From Plotosus lineatus (lineage: Eukaryota; Chordata; Actinopteri; Siluriformes; Plotosidae), in the NCBI GenBank assembly GCA_024760905.1, contig CM045750.1, positions 10,477,919 to 10,541,918 of the forward strand: 64,000 nucleotides of DNA, given 5' to 3'. Below, piece by piece: positions 1 to 10,200 of this stretch (positions within the stretch are counted from its first letter, which is position 1; each line of letters opens with the position of its first letter). The position numbers and the translations under genes were made by a program. The notes below the pieces were generated by a model. That model saw only the letters and a list, made by a program, of their open reading frames with translations, did not search any database and had not been told where the DNA came from.

Positions 1-77
1 AAAGTGGGGGGAAACACATCACATGGGGTGCATCTGTACAAACAGAACAAGATGCTTTGTTTTTGCTTACAACCCAC
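1..77 (-). other. kpna7 intron edge with a possible terminal acceptor
   Basis: On the minus strand a pyrimidine tract ends in CAG at 34-36. Splicing there in phase would add only Met-His-Pro-Met before a TGA at 19-21. That would give a protein without the usual acidic C-terminal tail, so the true last exon may instead lie left of the window. Confidence 0.35.
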
Positions 78-3000
78 CTGAAAGTACTTATCAAGAATTA
101 ACATAGCAGCCTCACTCACGGCACTGTTTTCATGATCAAGGAGGTGATTTAGGTGATGCAGGCCACGCAACTCCTCCATTAGCAAACAAAGCCCTTCAAC
201 CTCACCAAGTTTTTCTGCACCCTATGGAAACCAACGCAAGTTATTGCTAGGCAGCACAGTGGGTGGACTTGTAGCATAGAGGCAAATATGATGAACAACC
301 CTAACGTGTATACTTGAGGGCAAAAAAGATCCAGCAACACCATGGTACCCTTACCAAGAAAAGGTTGTAGACTACTTCAAGGATGACCATGATGGTCTTG
401 GGCTCGGTATCTTTCAACGTTAGCAAATTGAGGATACCTGCCAAACCACCACATTTCACAAACTGAAGCTTTTGCTCCACCGTTCCCCCACTGGTGTAGT
501 TCAGAGCAGCCCAGGCAGCTTCTTGTCGGGTTTGAAATCCAGCCTGTAAACCATAATCAGTCAAGTTTAGACATCCCCATGGCCACATACGTGGTTTATA
601 CCCCCCCTCCCCCAGAGTAAGTGGCAGCCATAACAGCTTTTCATTGGCAAAGGGCAAAAAAAAAATCTGCAGTAGAGGCCTAAAGTTCTTTCTGCAGGGT
701 GTTTTTATTGAGATACCATCTCTAGCTGGCTTTTGACCCTACAGAGTTCATCCGCCCATTGATGGGTCTTGTTTTTATTCCTATTGGGTTGCTTGCCACC
801 CTACTCACCAAATTTGGAACCTGGTGGGGGAGCCAGTTCAGTCACCAACCACTCGACTACGCAACTCAACTGGTAACTTATGTTACCAGTAGCAGGGCAA
901 AACCTGACCTGATATGATTGATTGAGAGCAAAAACCACCACAAACAGATGTTGAGCAGCATTGTGCTCTGAATATTGTGAAGTTTCATGAATGAAACCGG
1001 ACAGATGTAGGATCTGCAGATTAATGATGGCCACCCCCAATGTGAAGCAGTGGCCATGAGCATGTTTTATTAAAAAAACACACCTCCACAGTATGATGCA
1101 AATAAGATTGAGAATGTTTGGTTGAAATTAGTTGACCAGTTGCAGAGCAGATAATTATCTGGATCGGCAATGATGAGATGATGGCTCATGAAATGGAATA
1201 ATCATGTCGACTCACTTAACCTCTGTTAGGGTCTCAGGAAGGCTAAAGCTTCAGACAACACTTCACAAAAGGTGGGGGTACACCCCGCGCAGCTTACCAG
1301 ACCATTGCATGGCCAATAACCATTCACTCACCTGGGGGCAATTTGAAACCATCAATTAGCCTAATGTTCACACCTTTGGATCGTGGTAGGAAACAGGATT
1401 GGGGATGCTTATATAGCACAATTTCATACACATGTATGTTCAATGCACATGAGACCCCAGCACTCCAGGCACCCGTCGTTGCCTTGTTCTATCCTTTTGA
1501 TGAGCACCAAGCAACAACACCCAAATTTTAACATCTCAAGGTATGACATGGCCAGATTCAAACTCAGACCTTCCGGAGATAAGTGGACACTACTAACTGA
1601 GCTTAAAACCCGGTATTACATGAGGATTCTACAGAAATTGGCCAAAACAAGGATTTGCACCCAGTACCTGCTTCCTATGAGGCAGATGCAAACCCCAATC
1701 ATATTACGCTGCCTATTTACCTGTGCATGCAATTTGAATTTGTAAAGGCAGCTATTAAGCCAATACTTGGAACATTGTGGAAGTAAATAGATGCAAGAGC
1801 AGCCACCCCAAAAAATATTCCTGCTTTATCCCCTAGTCCAGGGGTCACCAACCTTTTTGAAATAGAGCTACTTCTTTGGTACCAATGCGAATTCAGTAAT
1901 GCAAAGGGCTACCAGGTGGATATACACTTGACAAATTCTCAATTTACCTTTAATTACACATTATAAATTAAATGATATTCATCTATGTAAGGGCTCAGGA
2001 ACAAGAGCCAAAACCTAAAATCTAATCCTCTGAGAGCCTAATATTTTCAATACTGAGACCAACAATTTTAGAGTATACAGTAGTAAGACTCTGAATTTAC
2101 TTTAAACAATTGTTCTATATACTCACTATACTATATACACTCACATGCTGCAGTGACAGGAAGTGCATCCCAAGGCAATCAGCTGATCTGCAAGTTGACC
2201 TTTTTTTATGTCTGACCATTTGTGTTGTGCTTGCCAGCCCTGCTTGTCTTCTTGCACATGAGCTGATCAAAACGAGGGAAAGTTACCTTTTTACCTAAAA
2301 ACGCATGCAGGCTGTTGCATCTCATCCACTAAAATTAGAGTTTCAAGATATTGGCCCCACCCACACACTGGAGTACAGAAAGGTTTGGCTCTCCACTGCG
2401 CGCCACAGCGACGAGTGGCATTGAAATGCAGGAGATTTATTTGTGTTTGTTTTATTTGATGGGTTTTTCCTGTATTTTTATTTAAAGGACAGTGAAATTA
2501 TATATTAGTTATTCTGTTAAAGGCCACCTGATTTATCCAAGAGCAAGATATCAAAGGAGCCATTGGTTTCCGACCCCTGAATAGGCTCGCGGGCGACTCA
2601 TGTCATCCTTGTGGGCAACCTGGTGCCCACTGGAACCACGTGCGTGACCCCTGCTATAGTCACAGGAAGGCTGGAGCCTCTCCCTGCAGATGTCAGGCAA
2701 TGATCAAATTCCCCTCACCCAGTGCAGAGTCCTACACCCTGTAGATTTGGCAGGAATTTCAAGTGCACAAACATTGGTTCATTTCATAAATCTTAAACAC
2801 TAACAAGAACTGAGTGAAGTCACTACAGTAACCCCCCCCCTTAAAAAAAAGATCCAACTGTAATTGCCTCCTTTAAAGCCCTCAGAGCCAGATCTCCAGG
2901 TGGTGCATGACAACTGTGGAAAAGTCCCCCCCCCCCGGTCCATCAAGCACTTTAGAAGTTGTGCTTACAGGCTTCCTGCACACCATTGCTCTCTAAGATT

Positions 3001-4923
3001 TGATCGTTGACTTTAGCATGAAAGTTCTCATGACGTTGCTATAGAAAACAAGTTTTTAAAGAGGCATGCCTAATTATCCCATAATCCCAGTGATTGCAGC
3101 TGAAACTTTCCCATGTGACTCTGGGGGTGCCATTCCAGAAAATTCCACACTTTCAGAATCAGTGTGATGGTACAAGTTGCTCAGTTATATTCAATTAAAT
3201 TATGACTTGGCCAACACATGTGATTAAAATGATTTGGCAACACCTACATTTTTTAGAAGCGCCACAATATCAGGCAACAGCCCACATGTTGTAAGCTGCT
3301 GAATCTGCTCACATGGTCCAGCTGCAATATTGGACACAATCCAGGCTGCTTCTTTTTGGACATTGGGTGAGTGGTGATGCATTAGTCTTGGCAAAGCACT
3401 CAGCACACCAGCATCGATGACCAGCTGTGTCTGCAGGTCTGAGCCACTTACAATGTTTCCAATAGAACGAAGTGCTGGGACCTATTTAAAAATAGGTAAA
3501 GGAGTCTGAACTGGTGCACAATTACTGATTGTAGATGAGCCAAGAACACACAAGTCCTTCAACTGAGACAAAACCACTTACCAGCACCACAACTTCCTCA
3601 TGATGCAGGAGTTCAACCAGTCGTGGAATAACTCCAGTCTTTACTACAATGTCAATGCGCTCATTTGGCCCATCTGTAAGGTAGGAGATGGCCCAGCATG
3701 CATCAGAGATAACTGCTACATCACTATAGTTAAGCAATAGTACAATGGAGGGCAGCATCTGCTGAACTGCAGAGAAGCGAGGGAAAGGATTGTTGTTCCT
3801 GCACAGGTTGGCGAGGGTCCAGGTCAGGGTGCGGATGTAGGAAACCTGTGGAAGACCATCTTTTACACCATGAACTGTAATATCCAGTAAATAAACATTT
3901 ACCATTGTTGAACCTACAGGGACACTCGGGCTAATCAATTCTAGTAGAGCAGGGATCACGTTGCTGTCAATAAGTGCATCACGAAATGTTGGACCATCAC
4001 CTGTGGAAACAGTTTGCATCTAAAGTATGACAACACCCTCTTACACCTTCATACAGTCTTCAAGTAATAAGACATTCCTGATGGTCTTCAAGAAGCCAAA
4101 GTTACCTGCGATATTGCCCACAGCACAAATGGCATGCTCACTTATGCTTAACTTGGGTGACGTCAAAAGTGCAATTAAGCCAGGCACCGCACCATGCTCC
4201 ACCACCTGCTGCGTGTACCAGGACTTGCCTGACGCCACATTGCTGAGTGACCAAGCAGCTTCAAACTGCAGAGTAGGGTTATCGGTCCTCCCCAAAAACT
4301 CTACAAAGTATGTCAAGAGCCCTGCCTCCACTATTTCTTTTAATGGAGCATTCATTTCCAGAGACACCAGCTTCCTAAAAACAGTAAATTAAGACAATGA
4401 ACAAGAATTTGGAATAAAGCAATTAACAGGAGTACAAGATCCCCGATCTCCCACCTTACCTGGCTGTGCGACACCCCTGTACTTTTCGCTCTGGACAGTC
4501 ACTGTTAACATTAGCAAGGATTTCCTGAATTGTGGCTGAAATCACCTAATGAAGAAACCAGAACACTGAGGATAAAGCACTCCGGATATAATTGCAGGAT
4601 AAGAAGAAGACTACAACCTGTTGATTATTGGTGCGGTGTCCTGGAGACAGGGGCTCGTCATCAGGCTGAGAGGAAATATTTCTTTTTTTCAGGATGCTTT
4701 CGAATCTGTGCGTTTTCCTAAGCACCAGACACACTGTAGCTCTGCGTGCACGCATTTTCTTAAAAGAATAATAAATTAAAGTGAGGAAAGTAATAAATAA
4801 AAATACAAAAAAGGTTTCCACGAGGCTGTTCAGTCTTATTCACAGGTTCAAACTTACCAATGCACTCTTGCCTCGGTTTTTGAACTTACACACGTGGTTA
4901 TTGGGTGACTTCTCAGTTGGCAT
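78..4923 (-). CDS. kpna7: Importin subunit alpha, KPNA7-like (3' end possibly outside window)
   Basis: Adaptor that binds nuclear localisation signals and hands cargo to importin beta. Nine coding exons with GT-AG borders: 4858-4923 (ATG at 4923), 4618-4758, 4460-4545, 4106-4374, 3918-4000, 3582-3845, 3248-3481, 355-543, 78-221; these give 492 codons in one frame. Residues 1-69 are the basic importin-beta-binding domain ([28 protein letters not shown]). Armadillo repeats follow, with the conserved Trp/Asn ladder: [61 protein letters not shown]. The 3918-4000 exon ends at GTAGGT, which gives a loop the length I recall for KPNA7; the next GT would add five residues. MPT start, ISPSVP and LCLLMEEL resemble KPNA7 more than KPNA2 (from memory). 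KPNA7 is known as an oocyte and early-embryo importin. KPNA2 is the alternative. Confidence 0.8.
544..1217. other. kpna7 intron, no feature seen
   Basis: First part (in plus coordinates) of the large kpna7 intron 544-3247. I see no conserved reading frame or clear repeat here. Confidence 0.5.
1218..1715 (-). repeat. SINE-B, old diverged antisense copy
   Basis: Contains antisense SINE-B landmarks: a TACACC..GCAGCTTACCAGACCATTGCATGG stretch, CAATTTGAAACC, CATTAGCCTAATGTTCACAC and a degraded head near 1690-1713. Diverged and probably interrupted; borders are approximate. Confidence 0.45.
1839..2653. mobile_element. hAT-1 family non-autonomous element
   Basis: Ends CAGGGGTCACCAACC and (reverse) CAGGGGTCACGCACG. 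Flanked by CCCTAGTC (1831-1838) and CTATAGTC (2654-2661), an imperfect 8-bp duplication as expected for hAT. Positions 2110-2580 match the interior and one arm of the copy at 6520-7338. No transposase frame. Confidence 0.6.
2662..3247. other. kpna7 intron, unique sequence
   Basis: No clear repeat or exon apart from short C-runs at 2830 and 2928. It ends at the donor of the 3248-3481 exon. Confidence 0.5.
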
Positions 4924-5016
4924 CCTGTGTGTGCTGGACTTCCACTAGAGATAAAATGTTTAATTTAAAAAAAAGCCTTTAATATGGTAGACAACTTAAA
5001 TAAACAGCTTAGCTTT

Positions 5017-5020
<4 letters not shown>

Positions 5021-5055
<35 letters not shown>
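5021..5055. repeat. Poly(A)35 tract
   Basis: Uninterrupted A run directly upstream of the kpna7 start region. Confidence 0.95.
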
Positions 5056-5057
<2 letters not shown>

Positions 5058-5440
5058 TAAAACCCTCCCAGTCACCCCAGCTTCAGTACATCAACCTCAA
5101 GCACACATAAACAAAAAGCACCCCAGCACAGCCTTGTTGAAATATTTAAACACCATTGTTAAAGATGATCAGGTGATTTTAATTAGCATTTCACCCTTGA
5201 CAGATTAATGAGCAAGCAATTGTAACCTTATCCGCTTTTAGTGCTGTTCAAACTGGAAATTTACTCACATCGCTCAGTAAAATGTGAACTTTTAATACCA
5301 CATTGAACCCCCTGCAAGGTCCCCACCCTCCCCATCATATTTGAAATTATTGGAGGCTATTTGGAACTGGTGACCTGAGAAAAGGTACAATAATAGAATA
5401 ATCTGGAGGATAAGTGGCAGATAGTCAACACATTTAATTA

Positions 5441-5475
5441 ATGATGATAATAATAATAATAATAATAATAATAAT
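5441..5475. repeat. (AAT)n microsatellite
   Basis: About ten AAT units preceded by two GAT units, downstream of tyr. Confidence 0.9.
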
Positions 5476-5503
5476 GGGAAGTTTCACAATAAAAGATAAG
5501 ACT

Positions 5504-5561
5504 TTTATTGAAGCATCATTCTCAAGTACATCCTCTGGATTATTAAAAAAAACCCTTTATT
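5504..5561 (-). terminator. tyr: tyr polyadenylation signals
   Basis: Two minus-strand AATAAA hexamers, at 5556-5561 and 5504-5509, lie about 110 and 160 bp past the tyr stop codon. Either could end the transcript. Confidence 0.55.
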
Positions 5562-5669
5562 GTTTACATTTCTTCTTTCCTCTCGCACGTGGGTTATATA
5601 TTTTTTACTCTCCACCCATTTAGCCCACTGAATATTTTAGACACTGTTGCCATCTAGCGGCAACGTGCG

Positions 5670-5899
5670 TCATTCCATCCAAGCTTGGTAAGAGTCGGAC
5701 GAGCTCTCGGAGCGGTTGATGAGAGGCTGGTTCTCGGAGTTCCTTTTCCTTCTTCTTGATACAAGTCTTCGGATTTTAATCAGCACCACAGCCACAAGTA
5801 CAAAATAAACAGCACCCAAAACTGCGGCGCCCAGGAGCCAGGGCCAGTGCTCACGCAATGGTTCGAAATAGGACGCAATGTCATCTACAAACCTCTGAC
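5670..5899 (-). CDS. tyr: tyr exon 5 (membrane anchor and tail)
   Basis: Acceptor ATTACAG before 5899. Encodes the end of the lumenal domain, one transmembrane helix, the [11 protein letters not shown] cytosolic stretch and the stop at 5670-5672. Confidence 0.9.
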
Positions 5900-7207
5900 C
5901 TGTAATCATAAAATTAACATAATTAAATTATTATGAATAAAAAATTACATTGGTAAAACATTCATTTTCTGAATCAATTCATCCTAATTAGTGCCACGGG
6001 GAGACTGGTGCCCATCTCAGCCAACTCTGGGTGAGAGCAGAGTACAACCTCGACAGAAACACGCTGATGGCTTTGCAGCTCCTCTTGTTGAAAGTCAGCA
6101 ATGGTTCTTTTGCATGAATCTCTCACCATAGACAGTGAGAGACATGGCCGGCCTTTGATAACCCAGTTAGCGGCACTTGGGGGCACAGGAGTGACAACCG
6201 TTGACAGTGGCGCTTGAGTCCCCGAACTTAGGATCAGTCATCCAGCACACCTTACCACCTATCTGCCCATTTGGTAAGACATCCAGTGCTCCTGGATCGG
6301 CTCTATAATATTTATGAGTATTATCTTCTTCTTTTGCTTTTGGCTTTTCCCTTTTTTTCTCAGGGGTCACCACAGCATATCATCTGATTCGCATGTTTGA
6401 TTTAGCATAGGGTTTTACGTCGGATGTCCTTCCTAACACAACCCTTTTAGTAAGGGACAGAAACACGCTGACGGCTTTGAAGCTCCTCTTGTTGAAAGTC
6501 AGCGATGGTTCCTTTACATCAGGGGTCGGGAATCTATGGCTCGCGAGCCAGATGTGGCTCTTTTGATGACTGTATCTGGCTCTCAGACAAATCAGGTGGC
6601 CTTTCTTAACAGAATAATGAATACATAATTTCACTGTCATTTAAATAAAAATAAAAAATCCATCAAATAAAACAAAAACAGATGAATAAATCTCGCACAT
6701 TTAAATCTATTCATCTATTTTCAATACCACGTCACTGTGGCGAAGCAGAGAGCTAATACTTTCTGTATGTGGGCGGTTCCGATACCTTGAAACTGTAATT
6801 TTATTGGACTCACATGCTGCAGTGTTTATGTGACAGGAAGCATGTTCCAAGTTTTGGCAATCAGCTGGTCTGTGGGTTGAAGTTTTTCCATGTCTGTCCA
6901 TTTGTGTTTGCTTGCCAGCTGTGCTTGGCTTCGTGGAAATGAGAGGATCAAAAACAAGGGAACTTCACTTCTTTACTCAAAAACAACACTCGTAGTCTGT
7001 GGCTGTTGTTATAATCCTATAAAATTAGAGTTTGAAGGTATCAGACCCGCCCACATACTGGAGTACAGAAAGGATTGGCTCGCCGCTGCGCGCCACATTG
7101 ACATGGCATTGAAAATAGATGTAAAGATGTAAATGCGTGAGATTTATTCATCTGTTTTTTCTTTACTTGATGGCTTTTTTTGTAATATCCATACATTTTA
7201 TATACAT

Positions 7208-7263
<56 letters not shown>

Positions 7264-10200
7264 TATGGCTTTCAGGTGATTAGATTTTAAAATGTCTTTT
7301 TTTTTGGCTCTCTTCGTCAAAAAGGTTCCCGACCGCTGTTTTACATGACCATAGACAGTGAGAGACGTGGCTGGCCTTTGATAACCCAGTTAGCTGCACT
7401 AGAGGGGACAGTGACAACCCTGTGGAGAGTGGGACTCGAACCGCCAACCTTAGGATCAGCGATCCAGTGCCATTCACCACCAGGCAACCACTGCCCCAAT
7501 ATTTATAAGTATTATATCTCTGGAAAATAATCATGCTTACTGTCATTCAGCCATTTCTTGGGCAAACTGGCAAAACTGGCAGTTTAGGGGCAACCGTAGC
7601 TTCATGGTTATAGAAGCATCTTTGGGACTGATTCTCGAATCAGCAAGTAAAGTGTGTGGCAGTGGGAGTGAGCAACACCTTCCTTCCTCCATATAAATGG
7701 TTATGAGCAAGGCACCGAACCCCCAACTGCTCTTCAGGCACCTCAAATGTGTGTGTGGTGGCTCACTACTCCATATGTGTGTGCACTCACTTTGGATTGG
7801 TTAAATGCAGAGGAAATAATCTCTCTTACAGGATTAATGCAATATAGAAAAAAAATCAAATTACTTATTCCTACTAGGGTCACCAGGAGACTGGCACTCA
7901 TCTCAGTTGCCTCTGAGTGAAGGCCAGAATACCAGCTGAAGAATAGCTCACCAGACCTATACACAACCATTTTTATTTACACTCACACCTCAGAGAGAAA
8001 TTCGGAACAGCTAATTAGATTAATGTGCATATAATTGGACTATGAACTACTCAATGGAAACCCACATATCCTCAGGGAGAACATGCAAACTCCACACAGA
8101 AACACCTAAGCCTGGGACTTGAGCCCAGGACCTTTTTGCTGTAAGGCAGACATGCAACCATTTTTCCCACTCTGGGCGGGAGCAAAGAAAAAACCTGAAC
8201 AGCTCGCCAGGCCATCACAGGGTCCATACACATGAAACCATTCACACTCACTCTCACATCTTGAGGCAATTTGAAACAGCCAGTTCTCCTACTGTGCATG
8301 TTTTTGGACTGTGGGTGGAAACCGGAGTACCAGGAGGAAATCCTTGCAAGATCGGGGAGAACATGCACACCACAATGTTCTGGTGAGCTATTCAAGGTGT
8401 ACTCTGCCTTTACCCACTGTCGGCTGAGATAGGCTTCATGGTCCAAATAGTATTAAATGGTCTGGAAAATAAGTGAGTGAGAGATTATGGCACTGAAATA
8501 TTCAACAATAAGCACAATACCCACTTTTATTTCTTTTATAAATTCCGTTATAAAGTGGAACAGAAAAGACAGACTAGCCTGTGCCAGATGTTATCGTATT
8601 TCACTGTATATCATCATATAAATATTACCAGGGTCTTGGAGGTAGGCGTATTCATAGCCTAATTCTTTGCTGGAAATAAAGTAGTCCCCATTCCTGTACA
8701 GAGGGATGAAGGGTGCCATGTAGTATTCACTGTTGTGGCCAATTGGGGCATTGGCTGTTGGGTAGTGAGACTTGTCTGGCTGGTACCTTCTGAACCACTG
8801 CTCATATAGGCTATGGAAAGAGTAATAAACTCAAAACAAGCCATCACTTACAAAACAACTCCAGGTTATATTCAAAAGACAGAGGCCACATCGTGTTCAG
8901 TTTTACACCGCCATTTCTCACCTATCCACGAACGCATGATGTAGAATGAAAATTGGGTCATTTGCCGAGCCCTGCACGGAGGACATGGTGCCATTCATGA
9001 AGAAGTGCAGCGCTGCATGCATGCCAAGTTTGCTGCTGTTCCCAAGGCCTGTGCGAGGATTTCCGAAACCTACACAGGAAGTAAAGTGCTCAGAGTTTTA
9101 ATTAAATAATTTTATTTCACCTGTGAAGTCCGATTACACTTGCTTTTGAAGCAGAGTTGGGACTGGTTAGTATATGGATGGCAGACAATCTAGGAACACC
9201 AGGTGCTGTACAAGGGACGCAGAGAAAAGCCAAAGGCAGACCACCAATCTATCCATTTGCCAATCCGATTAATCCTACTAGAGAAGTGGGAGGGGCTGAA
9301 GTCTCTCAGTCGACGCTGGGCGAAGGCAGGTATAGCCTGGACAATGTTCATTTTCTGTAACCGCTTAATCCTAAGTAAGGTTGTGTGGAGGCTGGCGCCC
9401 ATCCTAGCTGACTCTGGGCGAGGGCAGAGTACACTCTGGACATTTCATCAGGCCATCGCAGGGCAGAAATACGCTGACGGCTTTGCAGCTCCTCTTGTCG
9501 AAGGTCAGCAATGGTTCTTTTACACGAACCTCCCACCAGAGACAGTGAGTGACATGGCCTGCCTTTGATAACCCAGTTAGCTGCACTGGGTGGGACAGTG
9601 ACAACCTTGTAGAGAGTGGGACTTGAACCCCCAACCTTAGAATCAGCGATCCAGCACCCATTACCACCAGGCCATCACTGCCCCATTTGGGACAATGTCT
9701 AAAATCTAATTAGCCTTAAATGTATTGTTTTCAATTGTGGGAGGAAAACTGAGAGCATCCAAAGCAAACCCACACAATAACTGTGAGAATTGGCAAGTTC
9801 ACAAAAAAAATGCTGTTTCCAAATCCTAGACTCGGACCGGGACCTTTTTGCTGTGAGTCAGACATGCTAACCACTACGCCACCATGCTGCTCAAAGGCAG
9901 AATTACACTCCTGTGTAACATGCCTAGACAATCATGACTGCCGAAGCCTGGAACAGTTAAAGCACACAGAGTAGAAAACAAAGAATTCCTGGTAGAATTG
10001 TGTAATTATATCAGATTAGTTGGAGGCGTGAATTCATACCCTGAGGCGGAAAGGCTGCACCAAAAGGATTTTTTTTTTCCTTTTGCCCGATTTGGTTTAA
10101 AACAAAACTTAAATACTGAAGGTGCTTCTATGATTATGGTGTTTTGTATTTAATTGCCTTCAACCTTCAAGTGTGTTCCTGAAGCTCATGTTGGCCATAC

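Larger units (their letters stand above)
4924..5503. other. Region between kpna7 start and tyr 3' end
   Basis: Holds the kpna7 5' UTR and presumably its promoter on the minus strand, a 35-base A run at 5021-5055 and an (AAT)n tract at 5441-5475. No TATA box was convincing. Confidence 0.5.
6325..7497 (-). repeat. SINE-A' (RTE-type tail), split by a hAT-1 element
   Basis: The tail half (6325-6519) carries the RTE-like end (reverse of CCGAAAG.., GGGCATCCGACG). The head half (7339-7497) has the B-box-like GGTTCGAGTCCC in reverse. Flanked by AATATTTATGAGTATTAT (6307-6324) and AATATTTATAAGTATTAT (7498-7515): an 18-bp target duplication with one mismatch, so it moved as a retrotransposon. Confidence 0.85.

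Noticed and set aside
2110..2298. Short ORFs in kpna7 intron
   Set aside because: They fall inside the hAT-1 element and are not conserved between its copies.
3900..3917. Later donor (GTAAAT) for the kpna7 exon ending at 3918
   Set aside because: It would insert five residues in a loop whose length otherwise matches the family; the GTAGGT donor fits better.
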